From JBGSMF01 sp964651475 (GTDB lineage: Bacteria; Chloroflexota; Anaerolineae; Fen-1058): a stretch of DNA of 64,000 nucleotides. The stretch covers positions 62,001 to 126,000 of the forward strand of contig CAZYXV010000003.1 of assembly GCA_964651475.1 (NCBI GenBank). The letters run 5' to 3'. The position numbers and the translations under genes are program-made. The first letter of the stretch is position 1, and the number at the start of each line of letters is the position of its first letter. The notes under the pieces are model-generated. The model was given only the letters and a program-made list of their open reading frames with translations. It made no database searches and was not told the origin of the DNA. This document shows, one piece after another, positions 17,895 to 27,772 of this stretch.

Positions 17895-18629
17895 GTGGAT
17901 ACACAACTCGTCGAGCGATTGCTCGCGCTAAATAGAACCTTTTACGCCGAATTTGCCGGCGCGTTTTCAGGGACGCGCTCCAGCGCTCAGTCCAACCTGA
18001 ATAGGATTGTAACCTATATTTCCCCCGGCGTAAAGGCGCTGGATATTGGATGCGGCAATGGCCGCCTGGCTCAAAAACTGGACCAGGCCGGGTTGGATAT
18101 AACATATCTGGGCGTGGATTTTTCGGCCGGGCTGATCGAACTGGCGCGCAGCGCGCCCCTGCGCCGGGTGAACGCCGCCTTTTGCGTGGCCGACGTCACA
18201 CACCCGGGCTGGAGCCAGTCGCTGCCCGGCGCGCCTTTTGACGTGGCCGTGATGCTGGCCGCGTTGCATCACATCCCCAGCTTTGACCTGCGCAGAGACG
18301 TGCTGCGCGATATTGGCGCTGTGTTACGGCCGGGCGGCTTGTTGATCATGACCAACTGGCAATTCACCCGCAACGAGCGGCTGCGCAAAAAGATCGTCGC
18401 CTGGCAAACGGTGGGGATAGACGAGCGCGACCTGGAGACGGGTGACGCATTGCTAGATTGGAAGCGCGGCGGAACAGGTTACCGCTACTGCCACTTGCTG
18501 ACCGAAGGCGAAGTGGAACGCATGGCAGCGCAAAGCGGCCTGGACGTCGTCGAGCAATTCCACGCCGACGCCGATCTAAACCTGTACAGCCTGCTCAGGT
18601 CGAGCCAGGCAAGGGACGTGGAAAAATAA
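17895..18629 (+). CDS. Class I SAM methyltransferase, Trm9/ALKBH8-like
   Basis: A 244-aa Rossmann-fold methyltransferase. Motif I is ALDIGCGNGRL (about residues 49-59), the acidic end of strand 2 is LGVDFSAG, and motif IV is FDVAVMLAALHHIP. The N-terminal LNRTFYAEFAGAFSGTRS and the late motif LLDWKRGGTGYRYCHLLTEG resemble the conserved regions of Trm9/ALKBH8, which methylate carboxymethyl-uridine at the wobble position. I did not run a profile search, so specificity is inferred from those motifs plus the divergent Elp3 gene. The open frame extends upstream to 17796, but the GTG at 17895 sits just after a TATAAT box and gives the expected N-terminus. A general small-molecule methyltransferase is the main alternative. 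Confidence 0.75.
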   Translation: MDTQLVERLLALNRTFYAEFAGAFSGTRSSAQSNLNRIVTYISPGVKALDIGCGNGRLAQKLDQAGLDITYLGVDFSAGLIELARSAPLRRVNAAFCVADVTHPGWSQSLPGAPFDVAVMLAALHHIPSFDLRRDVLRDIGAVLRPGGLLIMTNWQFTRNERLRKKIVAWQTVGIDERDLETGDALLDWKRGGTGYRYCHLLTEGEVERMAAQSGLDVVEQFHADADLNLYSLLRSSQARDVEK

Positions 18630-18635
18630 ACTGTC

Positions 18636-19376
18636 TTACGGTTTAACCCGGTACCAATACTGATACTTTTCAGCAAAACCTATTTTTGAATACAAGCGTA
18701 CAGCGGGAACATTGTCAAGCATCACCTGCAGATAGGCCCGCCGTGCTCCGTTTCGCTTACTCCACGCTAAAATACTTTCCACCACTTGCCGACCATAACC
18801 GCGTCTACGGAAGGCGCTATCTGTCGCGATATCAAACAAGCCTACGTACCCGGCCTGCAATACTCCCAAACCACAGGCGACGGCCTTGCCATCAGACGCG
18901 AGAGACGCAAAACAATGCTGAGGAACAATGCCAGTCAGAATCTGCCGCAGTGTTTCTCGGCGCGAGGTGGACACTGCACTCACGTCACAAAAAGCAGCCA
19001 ACCACTCTTCCGGCATATCTTCTCGTAAATCCGCTTCACAGCCCAACACCGCGCTCGTGGTTTCCAGATCCAGAACCTGAACACTGGTCGGGGAGTCCTT
19101 TCGATAATTTCTCGCCGATAGGATTCTATCCAAATCGCTCGGATAACTTGCGGGGGTTATCTTGAAAATTGTGGACAGCTTTTTGTCCTGATAAATGCTT
19201 TCGCAAAAATAGAGTTTTTCGTCGAGGTCCATAGTAGACGCATAGAGCGGATTAACCGAATTGGCGCGCCTGGTATATCCGTTTGCAAAACGAATAATCC
19301 AGCCGTCGTACAACACTGTTTGGAGTGACGGCCAGGCATTTATCGAGAATTCTTCTATCGCTGTTATCGTTTGCAT
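18636..19376 (-). CDS. GNAT family N-acetyltransferase
   Basis: A 246-aa acetyltransferase. The C-terminal GNAT core contains the acetyl-CoA loop FDIATDSAFRRRGYGRQVVE (about residues 185-204) and the closing VRLYSKIGFAEKYQYWYR. The N-terminal half (about 1-110) fits the extra lobe seen in two-lobed GNATs. GAGGTGAG lies just before the ATG. It begins 6 bp after the end of the M20 peptidase gene, so the two are likely one operon. Substrate unknown; an amino acid or small peptide would fit the neighbour. Confidence 0.85.
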   Translation of the reverse strand: MQTITAIEEFSINAWPSLQTVLYDGWIIRFANGYTRRANSVNPLYASTMDLDEKLYFCESIYQDKKLSTIFKITPASYPSDLDRILSARNYRKDSPTSVQVLDLETTSAVLGCEADLREDMPEEWLAAFCDVSAVSTSRRETLRQILTGIVPQHCFASLASDGKAVACGLGVLQAGYVGLFDIATDSAFRRRGYGRQVVESILAWSKRNGARRAYLQVMLDNVPAVRLYSKIGFAEKYQYWYRVKP

Positions 19377-19382
19377 ACAAGC

Positions 19383-20762
19383 TCACCTCGCTATTGCCCC
19401 CAATCGCATCAACATTGCCGCTCCTGTTTTAATGCCCTTGACAAAGCAATCAATTTCTATATTCTCGTTAGGGGCATGATTAGCCTCGTCGGCATTGGCA
19501 TAGGGTACTACAAATGCAGGCGCTCCCAATGTTTTGGTGAACACATAATTGGGCAGGCTGCCGCCCATGGCCGGAACGAGAAGCGCTTCTTCCCCCCGCG
19601 CCGCCACAATCCCCTGGCGGATCGGCTCAGCAAACGGCGAATCAAGCGAGGTTTTGGAGGGTTCCATCCCACCGTGCCAGATGAACTCAACGTCGGAGGC
19701 GAATCGCTTCACGTGAGCCTCGATTTTCGCGCCTATCTCAGCAACCGATTGCGCCTCCACAAGCCGGACGTCGCACTTGGCAACTGCTTCGTGAGGCAAC
19801 ACTGTTTTCGAGCCAGAACCCGCATAGCCGCCGTGCAAGCCATTGATCGTCAATGTTGGCCAGAACGCAAGACGATCATAGAAGGGCCGGTCAGAAGGCG
19901 CGTCAAAGCATGTCAGGCCAAGATCATGTTTGATGGCCTCCACATCAAGGGGAAGGTTGGCAAGTGCAATACGTTCTTGTTCTGAAGGCGCTCGAACATT
20001 ATCATAGAATCCCTCGATCGTGATCTGCCCCTGACTATTTTTCATCGTGCCCAATAAATGTACCAATGTCCATAGAGGATTGGGGACAACCCCACCCCAG
20101 TTGCCAGAATGTAAATCGCTTTTCGCGCCGCGCGCTCGCAGTTCAAAAGATGCTACTCCCCGCACGCCAAATTCAAGGCGTGCGCGCCCGCTGGCATCCA
20201 GCGGGCCATCAGAAATGATGACAAGGTCGGCGGCAAGTTCGTCCTTGTGTTCGCGGATAAAATCATTAATATGCGGGCTGCCAATTTCTTCCTCTCCCTC
20301 AAGCAACACAATCACATTGCACGGCAAATTGTGGTAGCAGGCAAGAAGCGACTCGACTGCCAACAGTTGAGCAAAGTGTTGGCCCTTGTTGTCTCCTGCC
20401 CCGCGAGCATACACCCTCTTATCTCGAATGGTCGGATTAAAGGGCGGCGAAACCCACTCTTCAAGTGGATCAGGCGGCTGAACGTCATAGTGCCCGTATA
20501 AAAGCACTGTCACTTTTCCGGGCATATCCGTTCGTCGCCCTATCACCATCGGCCAACCCGGGGTTGGCGCAAGACGCGCGTCGAAACCCAGTTGATTCAA
20601 CCAGCCTGCCAGATAGACTGCTGTTTCTCCCATTCCTTCGCCATAAGCACTGACGCTGGGCTGTCGTAGATAATCCATCAACCTGTTGATAAAGCTCGGC
20701 CGATTCCGTTCGACGTGAGCAAACACAGCAGAAAGATCATCTCGGGTCTCGTTTTTTTTCAT
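19383..20762 (-). CDS. M20 family metallopeptidase (dipeptidase/carboxypeptidase-like)
   Basis: A 459-aa zinc aminoacylase/carboxypeptidase. The metal-binding motifs are LLYGHYDVQPPDP (about residue 87), GAGDNKGQH (about 115) with the bridging Asp, and LLEGEEEIGSPH (about 152) with the catalytic Glu. A dimerisation domain (about 195-370) and a final metal-binding segment (NEDENIEID-like: ADEANHAPNENIEID) follow. The length and HYDVQPP motif place it with cytosolic nonspecific dipeptidases. It is the first gene of a likely pair with the GNAT. AGGGAT lies shortly before the ATG. Confidence 0.92.
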   Translation of the reverse strand: MKKNETRDDLSAVFAHVERNRPSFINRLMDYLRQPSVSAYGEGMGETAVYLAGWLNQLGFDARLAPTPGWPMVIGRRTDMPGKVTVLLYGHYDVQPPDPLEEWVSPPFNPTIRDKRVYARGAGDNKGQHFAQLLAVESLLACYHNLPCNVIVLLEGEEEIGSPHINDFIREHKDELAADLVIISDGPLDASGRARLEFGVRGVASFELRARGAKSDLHSGNWGGVVPNPLWTLVHLLGTMKNSQGQITIEGFYDNVRAPSEQERIALANLPLDVEAIKHDLGLTCFDAPSDRPFYDRLAFWPTLTINGLHGGYAGSGSKTVLPHEAVAKCDVRLVEAQSVAEIGAKIEAHVKRFASDVEFIWHGGMEPSKTSLDSPFAEPIRQGIVAARGEEALLVPAMGGSLPNYVFTKTLGAPAFVVPYANADEANHAPNENIEIDCFVKGIKTGAAMLMRLGAIAR

Positions 20763-20891
20763 GGGCTATCCCTGTGCTATATATACCCAATGTGTTCACT
20801 AGAGGGTAGGACACGATAGTCATCGTGTTCCGTTTTTTCGGAACCTGACCGAGAGTGTTGGAGTTCCATTTCCCAAACTTGAAAGCGGATC

Positions 20892-20990
20892 TAGAAGCTT
20901 GTCGGAGAGACGCTCCACGCGCCGGGGACGGCGCGTGCTGGCCGCCGAGGACGGTGGCCTGAGCGGGGTCCTCCGACAGCCTGCTAGAAG
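20892..20990. repeat. Long hairpin element, TGTCGGAG...CTCCGACA family, copy 1
   Basis: Arms TGTCGGAG (20900-20907) and CTCCGACA (20971-20978) lie inside CTAG sequences on both sides, with an inner GCGCC/GGCGC stem. A second copy is at 44841-44910. This fills most of the 345-bp gap between the M20 gene and the Lrp gene; apart from a tiny ORF at 20984-21058 I see nothing else there. Confidence 0.6.
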
Positions 20991-21058
20991 GGATGAGCAT
21001 GTTTTGATGGTGCTGGCCTGGATGCCATAGCCTGTCTTGCCACTTTGTTCACTTGCAT
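20984..21058 (-). CDS. Possible 24-aa ORF after the Lrp gene
   Basis: An ATG at 21058 is preceded by a strong AAAGGAG and begins MQVNKVARQAMASRPAPSKH, then stops at 20984 just inside the hairpin element. It follows the Lrp-type regulator on the same strand. It may be a genuine small protein or the 5' stub of a gene cut by the repeat element. No family is recognisable. Confidence 0.25.
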   Translation of the reverse strand: MQVNKVARQAMASRPAPSKHAHPF

Positions 21059-21107
21059 CTTGGTCTCCTTTCAAGTCTGGTGCGCTATGGTCTTTGCGTT
21101 ATCGCCG

Positions 21108-21605
21108 TCACGAGGATGCAGGCTCTATGTTTTCTTTGCATGCAAAAGAGGGGATGGACCATTCCGTTCCATCCTTGACGACTATGGGAAGGATCGAGAC
21201 TGTTGTCTTTCTAACCCCAGGGACTTGGGCGATTACTTGTGTCACAAAATTGTACAGTTCCTGGTTGTTGTGAGCAAAGACCTGGATGCTTACATCGCGG
21301 TCGCCGGTCGAGCAGGCCACATAATATACACACTCAAATTCCGCCATCTTGTGCGCCACTTGCATCGTGCGCCCTGGTTCCACTTCGACGAATACGTCGG
21401 CCAGAACCGACAGCCCGATTGCCTTGGGATTGACGACGGCCCTGACCCGGATCACGTCTTCTTTTAACAACCTGACCAGCCGGTAGCGGACAGAACGCTC
21501 TGGAATCGTGCCAATGCTACGGGCGATATCTGCGCTAGACATTCGTCCGTCTTCAACAAGTAAATCCACAATGGCTCGGTCAATCGAATCAATTTCAATG
21601 GCCAC
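21108..21605 (-). CDS. Lrp/AsnC family transcriptional regulator
   Basis: A 165-aa regulator. The N-terminal AsnC-type helix-turn-helix (about residues 5-55: IDSIDRAIVDLLVEDGRMSS and ADIARSIG) is followed by a RAM ligand-binding domain (about 65-150, with VFVEVEPGRTMQVAHKMAEF). The frame is open to 21632, but AGGAGG is spaced 6 nt from the GTG at 21605, which I take as the start. It is divergent from the corrinoid-protein operon; a palindrome at the operon start (21709-21727) is a natural binding site. Lrp-type regulators respond to amino acids or related amines, which fits control of methylamine or betaine use. Confidence 0.9.
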   Translation of the reverse strand: MAIEIDSIDRAIVDLLVEDGRMSSADIARSIGTIPERSVRYRLVRLLKEDVIRVRAVVNPKAIGLSVLADVFVEVEPGRTMQVAHKMAEFECVYYVACSTGDRDVSIQVFAHNNQELYNFVTQVIAQVPGVRKTTVSILPIVVKDGTEWSIPSFACKENIEPASS

Positions 21606-21680
21606 GTTCACCTCCTGATGCTTACACTGCACTTATTGTATTATCATATTGCCAACAAGTCAAGTAAATTAGCCAGAGTA

Positions 21681-21727
21681 TTGACTTTCGGCTATAGTTA
21701 TGCTACTATATTGCTAATACGGCAATA
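21681..21727 (+). promoter_or_regulatory. Promoter and candidate operator of the corrinoid/MttB operon
   Basis: TTGACT (21681-21686) and TACTAT (21704-21709) are 17 bp apart. An inverted repeat TATTGC-N7-GCAATA (21709-21727) covers the predicted transcription start. A further ATTGCC half-site lies near 21648. The arrangement suits repression or control by the divergent Lrp-type regulator. Confidence 0.5.
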
Positions 21728-21759
21728 ACAATTCATATATCATTCCGAAGGAGCAAATT

Positions 21760-22407
21760 ATGAGCGAAGAATTGTTTCTGGAAATGGCCCAAAGTATCAT
21801 CGAGGGTGATACAGAGCGGGCGCAGCAATTGGCCCGGCAGGCCGTTGATCAAGGTGTTGACCCCGTCGAGGCAATCAACAAGGGGTTTGTGGCCGGCGTG
21901 AATCGCGTGGGTGAACAATTCGGCTGCGGCGAAATGTTCCTGCCCGACCTGGTCATAGCTGGCGAAGCGATGAAAGCCGCCATCGAGATCCTCGAACCCG
22001 AGATGGCCAAGCGCGGCACTCGCCGCCAGACACTGGGGACAGTCGTCATCGGCACGGTCAAGGGCGACATTCACGACATCGGCAAGACCCTGGTCGCGAC
22101 TATGCTCGCGGCAAGTGGATTCCAGGTGTATGACCTGGGTGTGGATGTGCCGGTCGAAACATTTGTCCAAAAGGTGCGCGAAGTAAAGGCGGATATTGTG
22201 GGACTGAGCGCGCTGCTCACCACGACGATGGTCACTCAAAAAACCGTCATCGAGGCCCTGGAACAGGCCGGGCTGCGTTCCCAGGTTAAAGTGATGGTTG
22301 GGGGCGCGCCTGTCACTCGCAGTTGGACCGAGCAAATCGGCGCGGATGGTTACAGCGAAGATGCCATTGGATCGGTCGCCGTAGCCAGGCAGCTCGTTGG
22401 AGCGTAA
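21760..22407 (+). CDS. Corrinoid (B12-binding) methyl-carrier protein, MttC/MtaC-like
   Basis: A 215-aa methyltransferase cognate corrinoid protein that accepts a methyl group from an MttB-type enzyme and hands it to a second methyltransferase. The N-terminal helical cap domain spans about residues 1-88. The B12 domain has GDIHDIGKTL (about 104-113; its His is the lower cobalt ligand), LSALLTTTM (about 149) and VGGAPVTRSW (about 185), the three standard cobalamin motifs. AAGGAG precedes the ATG. The first MttB gene begins 9 bp after the stop. It is the only corrinoid protein here and probably serves all three MttB paralogues. Confidence 0.95.
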   Translation: MSEELFLEMAQSIIEGDTERAQQLARQAVDQGVDPVEAINKGFVAGVNRVGEQFGCGEMFLPDLVIAGEAMKAAIEILEPEMAKRGTRRQTLGTVVIGTVKGDIHDIGKTLVATMLAASGFQVYDLGVDVPVETFVQKVREVKADIVGLSALLTTTMVTQKTVIEALEQAGLRSQVKVMVGGAPVTRSWTEQIGADGYSEDAIGSVAVARQLVGA

Positions 22408-22416
22408 GGAGAAAAT

Positions 22417-23868
22417 ATGGTCACCGAACGTCCCCCCATTGAGCCAATCAGGCCGGCTTACCGGCTCCGTTTTCTAAGCGACGGGCAACTGGATCAACTC
22501 CAGGCAGCCACCCTCCAAATCATGGAGGAGGTGGGGGTCAAGTTCCCATCCGAAAAGGCGCTGGCTATTTTCGCCGATCACGGCGCACAGGTGGATCGTG
22601 ACACCCAGATTGTCAAGATCCCGCGGGACTTGGTTCGCAAAGCGATGGCCACAGTCCCGCGTTATTTTAATATGGGCGCGCGCGACCCTTTGCTTGATCT
22701 GCAGCTCGAGGATGGCGTGACTTTTTTTACGACGGATGGATGCGGGGTCGAGACGATTGACTTTGAGACCCGCCAGCGGCGTCCCTCGTGCAAGGCGGAT
22801 GTAGGCCGCATGGCGCACATCTCTGATTATCTTTCGTCTGTTGCCTTTTACTGGCCCATGGTCAGCGCCCAGGATTATGGGAAAACCGCCCCCTTGCACG
22901 AGATGGATGCATCGTGGAACAACACGGTCAAGCACGTGCAGAGCGAGACGATCATGGGTGAGGCCGCGTGCCGCTATGCCGTCGAGATGGCCACCGTCAT
23001 CGCCGGGAGCAAAGAGGAGCTCCGTCGCCGCCCCCTCTTCTCGCTGGTGGTGTGCACTATTGCGCCGCTGGTCCAAGACACCGCCGGTATCGAGGGCGCA
23101 TTGGTTCTGGCTGAAGCAGGGGTTCCGGTGGGCTTTTTGGCCATGCCGACGATGGGCACCACCGCGCCCGCCACGCTGGCCGGCGCACTGGCCATGGGCG
23201 ACGCCGAAATCATTAGCGCGGCAGTGCTTTTGCAGCTTGCCGCTCCGGGAGCGCCCGTATTCCATTCACTCATGCAGGCGTGGGCCGACCCTCGCACCGG
23301 GACTTATGTGAGCTATCCGCTCGATAGCCGCTGCCGCTATGCGCCGGTTGAAATGGCGCACCACTGGGGAATGTCGTCGCTGGGCGCTTGTTATGGCACG
23401 GATGCTCCCGCCGCGGACACGTGGCAATCGGCCGCCGAGGTGGCCCTCGATCCCTTTGTAGCCGGCCTGAGTGGCGCCGAGATTGTGACCGGCATGGGAC
23501 TATCTGAAACGTATACACTGCTTTATCCTGAGCAGCTCATTATGGATAGCGACCTCTATCATCGGGCGCGATACCACCTTTTGAATATGGAAGTGAGCGC
23601 CGAGACGCTTGCCGTGGACGTAATCCGCGCGGTGGGGCCTGCCGGACACTTTTTGGCCCAAAAGCATACTCGCAAGTATATGCGGACCGCGATGAAAATG
23701 GCGATTACTCACGAACCAGGCAGCGATGGCAAGTACCGCGATCCGCAGCAGGTCGCGCGAGAGAAGGTAGATTGGATCCTCAAGAATCACCGGCCGGAAC
23801 CCCTGGACAAATCCAAACAAGCAGAACTGGCCCGGATACTTGCAGCGGCCGACCACGAACTGGGGTAG
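22417..23868 (+). CDS. MttB-superfamily methyltransferase (non-pyrrolysine), paralogue 1
   Basis: A 483-aa TIM-barrel enzyme of the trimethylamine methyltransferase family. Conserved regions include LSDGQLDQLQAATLQIMEEV at the N-terminus, TTDGCGVETIDFETRQRR (about 108-125), NNTVKHVQSET and a C-terminal REKVDWILKNHRPEPLD. The frame is continuous, so there is no in-frame UAG. Archaeal TMA-specific MttB needs pyrrolysine there; pyrrolysine-free members such as MtgB use quaternary amines like glycine betaine. The substrate here is therefore more likely a betaine, carnitine or related quaternary amine. It is 9 bp after the corrinoid-protein gene. Confidence 0.92.
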   Translation: MVTERPPIEPIRPAYRLRFLSDGQLDQLQAATLQIMEEVGVKFPSEKALAIFADHGAQVDRDTQIVKIPRDLVRKAMATVPRYFNMGARDPLLDLQLEDGVTFFTTDGCGVETIDFETRQRRPSCKADVGRMAHISDYLSSVAFYWPMVSAQDYGKTAPLHEMDASWNNTVKHVQSETIMGEAACRYAVEMATVIAGSKEELRRRPLFSLVVCTIAPLVQDTAGIEGALVLAEAGVPVGFLAMPTMGTTAPATLAGALAMGDAEIISAAVLLQLAAPGAPVFHSLMQAWADPRTGTYVSYPLDSRCRYAPVEMAHHWGMSSLGACYGTDAPAADTWQSAAEVALDPFVAGLSGAEIVTGMGLSETYTLLYPEQLIMDSDLYHRARYHLLNMEVSAETLAVDVIRAVGPAGHFLAQKHTRKYMRTAMKMAITHEPGSDGKYRDPQQVAREKVDWILKNHRPEPLDKSKQAELARILAAADHELG

Positions 23869-23921
23869 ATTAGGGCTCCGGATTTTTCTGGTGGTATGTC
23901 GAGTTGTGTGTAAATTTGTTC

Positions 23922-23944
23922 CGCCCGCAGTTGAACTGCGGGCG
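23922..23944. repeat. Dispersed palindromic element, copy 2
   Basis: A perfect copy of the 23-nt palindrome CGCCCGCAGTT-G-AACTGCGGGCG, with the same TTGTTC before and GAACCGG after as in the copy at 10043. Confidence 0.75.
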
Positions 23945-23978
23945 AACCGGTAAAGATTTGTGGTATCATCTCAAAATG

Positions 23979-24028
23979 TATGGGCGACTCTTGCGGTCGC
24001 CCATATGAGGGCAGGGGCAAGCCCTGCC
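23979..24028. terminator. Two adjacent hairpins between MttB paralogues 1 and 2
   Basis: TATGGGCGAC/GTCGCCCATA (10-bp perfect stem, 23979-24005) is followed by GGCAGGG/CCCTGCC (24010-24028). No U-run follows. They may attenuate read-through into the second methyltransferase gene. Confidence 0.4.
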
Positions 24029-24099
24029 ACTACCCCGGATTATTGAGAAGATACGATTTGTGATACTGCCATTTTTCTAAATCGAGGTAAGATGCTACA

Positions 24100-25566
24100 A
24101 TGGTATATAAAGAGACCCCAGCTTTGCAACCGCTCGCGCCTGGCTACCGGGTGCGCATTCTAAGCGACGAACAATTGGAGCAGTTCAAATCTGCTACATT
24201 GGAAATCTTGGAAGAGGTGGGCGTCCATTGCCCATCGAAAAAAGCGCTCCACATCTACGCCGGGCACGGCGCGATTGTAGATTTTCAGAACCAGATTGTC
24301 AAGCTGCCACACGACGTGGTGTTAGGGGCAATGTCTCACGCGCCGCGTTTCTATACCATGGGGGCGCGCTCCGAGGCGCACGACCTGAAACTCGACGGAA
24401 CGGCAATGTACTGCGCCACGGATGGCTGCGGCGTCGAAACCATTGACTTTGAGACTCGCCAACGGCGGCCTTCTGTGAAGGACGACATTGCCAAAATGGC
24501 CCGTGTGGCGGATTACATGTCTTCAGTAGGATTCTATTGGCCGATTGTCAGCGCCCAGGACCATCCCGCCACCGCGCCGCTGCACGAACTGGACGCTTCT
24601 TTTAACAACACCGTCAAGCACGTCCAGACCGAGACAGTGATGGACGAGCGCATGGCCCACTATGCGGTCGAGATGGCAAAGGTCATTGCCGGCGATGAAG
24701 CGACCTTGCGCAAGCGCCCGCCGCTCTCGTCGCTGGTGTGCACGATTGCCCCGCTGGCGCAGGACCTGGACGGCATGGAAGCCGCACTGGTTCTGGCCGA
24801 GGCCGGGGTGCCGGTGGGCTTTATGTCCATGGCCAACACTGGCTCGACGGCGCCGGCTACCATTGCCGGGACCATTGCCGCCGCCGATGCCGAGATCGTG
24901 GCGGCCCTCGCGCTGATCCAGATGGCCTATCCCGGCGCGCCTGTGTATCACTCGCTCATGCCCGGCATTATGCACCCGCGCACAGGCGCTTACCTGAGTA
25001 CGACGTGGGAAGTTGACATTTGCTACCCGGTGGGAGTTGAGCTGGCTCATATGTGGGGCGTGCCCACCCTCGCCGCAATGTTCGGCCCGGATGCGCCAGC
25101 GCCCGGATGGCAATCGAGCGCAGAAGTGGCGGCTTCCTTGCTGCTCGACGCGTTGTGCGGCGCAGAAACGGGCAGCGGTATGGGATTACTGGAATCGTGC
25201 ACGCTTCTCTATCCCGAAGAGTTGATTTTGGCCGCAGACATCTATCACCGGGTGCGCATTATGGCGGCGGGCATGGATACCAGCCGCGAGGCGCTGGCGC
25301 TGGATGTGATCAAGGCCGTAGGGCCGCGTGGGCAATATTTGCGCCACCGGCATACACGCGACCACATGCGCAAGTTGAGGTTTTCCGATCTGACTTCTCA
25401 ACCCCGGCCCGATGGACAAGACGGTTTCCGGGACCCAATCGAGGTAGCGCGCGAAAAAGTGGACTGGATTCTCGCCAATCATTGGCCCGAGCCTTTGGAC
25501 GAGGCCAGGCGGACTGAACTTGACAGGATTCTCCAGGCCGCGGAGCGCGAGTTGGGCGAGTCCTAA
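24100..25566 (+). CDS. MttB-superfamily methyltransferase (non-pyrrolysine), paralogue 2
   Basis: A 488-aa paralogue clearly close to the first one: both share YRVRILSDEQLEQ-like starts, the ATDGCGVETIDFETRQRRPS block, SAQDHPATAPLHELDASFNN and the C-terminal REKVDWILANHWPEPLDEAR. The frame has no UAG. It is separated from paralogue 1 by 231 bp holding the palindromic repeat and two hairpins, and it lacks a clear Shine-Dalgarno, so it may have its own promoter. The duplication suggests either different substrates or successive demethylation of one substrate. Confidence 0.9.
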   Translation: MVYKETPALQPLAPGYRVRILSDEQLEQFKSATLEILEEVGVHCPSKKALHIYAGHGAIVDFQNQIVKLPHDVVLGAMSHAPRFYTMGARSEAHDLKLDGTAMYCATDGCGVETIDFETRQRRPSVKDDIAKMARVADYMSSVGFYWPIVSAQDHPATAPLHELDASFNNTVKHVQTETVMDERMAHYAVEMAKVIAGDEATLRKRPPLSSLVCTIAPLAQDLDGMEAALVLAEAGVPVGFMSMANTGSTAPATIAGTIAAADAEIVAALALIQMAYPGAPVYHSLMPGIMHPRTGAYLSTTWEVDICYPVGVELAHMWGVPTLAAMFGPDAPAPGWQSSAEVAASLLLDALCGAETGSGMGLLESCTLLYPEELILAADIYHRVRIMAAGMDTSREALALDVIKAVGPRGQYLRHRHTRDHMRKLRFSDLTSQPRPDGQDGFRDPIEVAREKVDWILANHWPEPLDEARRTELDRILQAAERELGES

Positions 25567-25575
25567 GCCAGACAG

Positions 25576-25634
25576 GAACACAGAGACACGCAGAGAACTT
25601 TAAACCCTTTGTATTTTCTCTGCGAGACTAAGTG
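25576..25634. repeat. CGCAGAG/CTCTGCG-type imperfect hairpin
   Basis: Arms around ACACGCAGAGA and TCTCTGCGAG pair across the gap following MttB paralogue 2. It is a weaker relative of the element at 12275-12346. Confidence 0.45.
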
Positions 25635-25653
25635 CTCATTGGTGTCAACTTGA

Positions 25654-25705
25654 GGCATCCTGAGCCGTTCGGCTGAGCTCACGTCGAAGCCTGTCGAAGG
25701 ATGCC
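25654..25705. repeat. CATCCTGAGC...TCGAAGGATG hairpin
   Basis: GGCATCCT (25654-25661) pairs with AGGATGCC (25698-25705), enclosing an inner CTGAGC/GCTGAG stem. It belongs to the same dispersed family as 3017, 31327 and 33886. A decayed second unit follows to about 25745. Confidence 0.6.
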
Positions 25706-25809
25706 TTCCACACACGGTTCGACAAGCTCACCGTGCTCAAGCTGATACTAATGCAACGTGTTCGCCGAAAAAGCAACCGCAAGGTACTAGAGAAAGGAAG
25801 GAAAAGATA

Positions 25810-27606
<1,797 letters not shown>

Positions 27607-27666
27607 AGCTGTGCCCAGGCTAGTATAGCCGCCTCAGCAGATCCAAAATCTGGCTCGTCGCAATAC

Positions 27667-27749
27667 TGTCATTGCGAGGCGCGCAGCGCCGAAGCAATCT
27701 CCTTTTCCGGGGGAGATTGCTTCGCGCTCTGCGGGCGCTTGCAGTGACC
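27667..27749. repeat. GTCATTGCGAGGCGC...-type hairpin repeat
   Basis: A perfect 12-bp stem GAAGCAATCTCC/GGAGATTGCTTC (27691-27702, 27712-27723) lies inside a wider partial inverted repeat that starts with TGTCATTGCGAG and ends near GCAGTGAC. Similar repeats are widespread in bacterial intergenic DNA. It fills most of the 166-bp gap between the binding protein and the first permease. Confidence 0.65.
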
Positions 27750-27772
27750 GGGCCTACTTTTCGGAGGGCAAT

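Noticed and set aside
27667..27749. Small RNA gene between binding protein and permease
   Set aside because: The strong stem belongs to a widespread intergenic repeat type (GTCATTGCGAGG...), and no separate promoter was visible.
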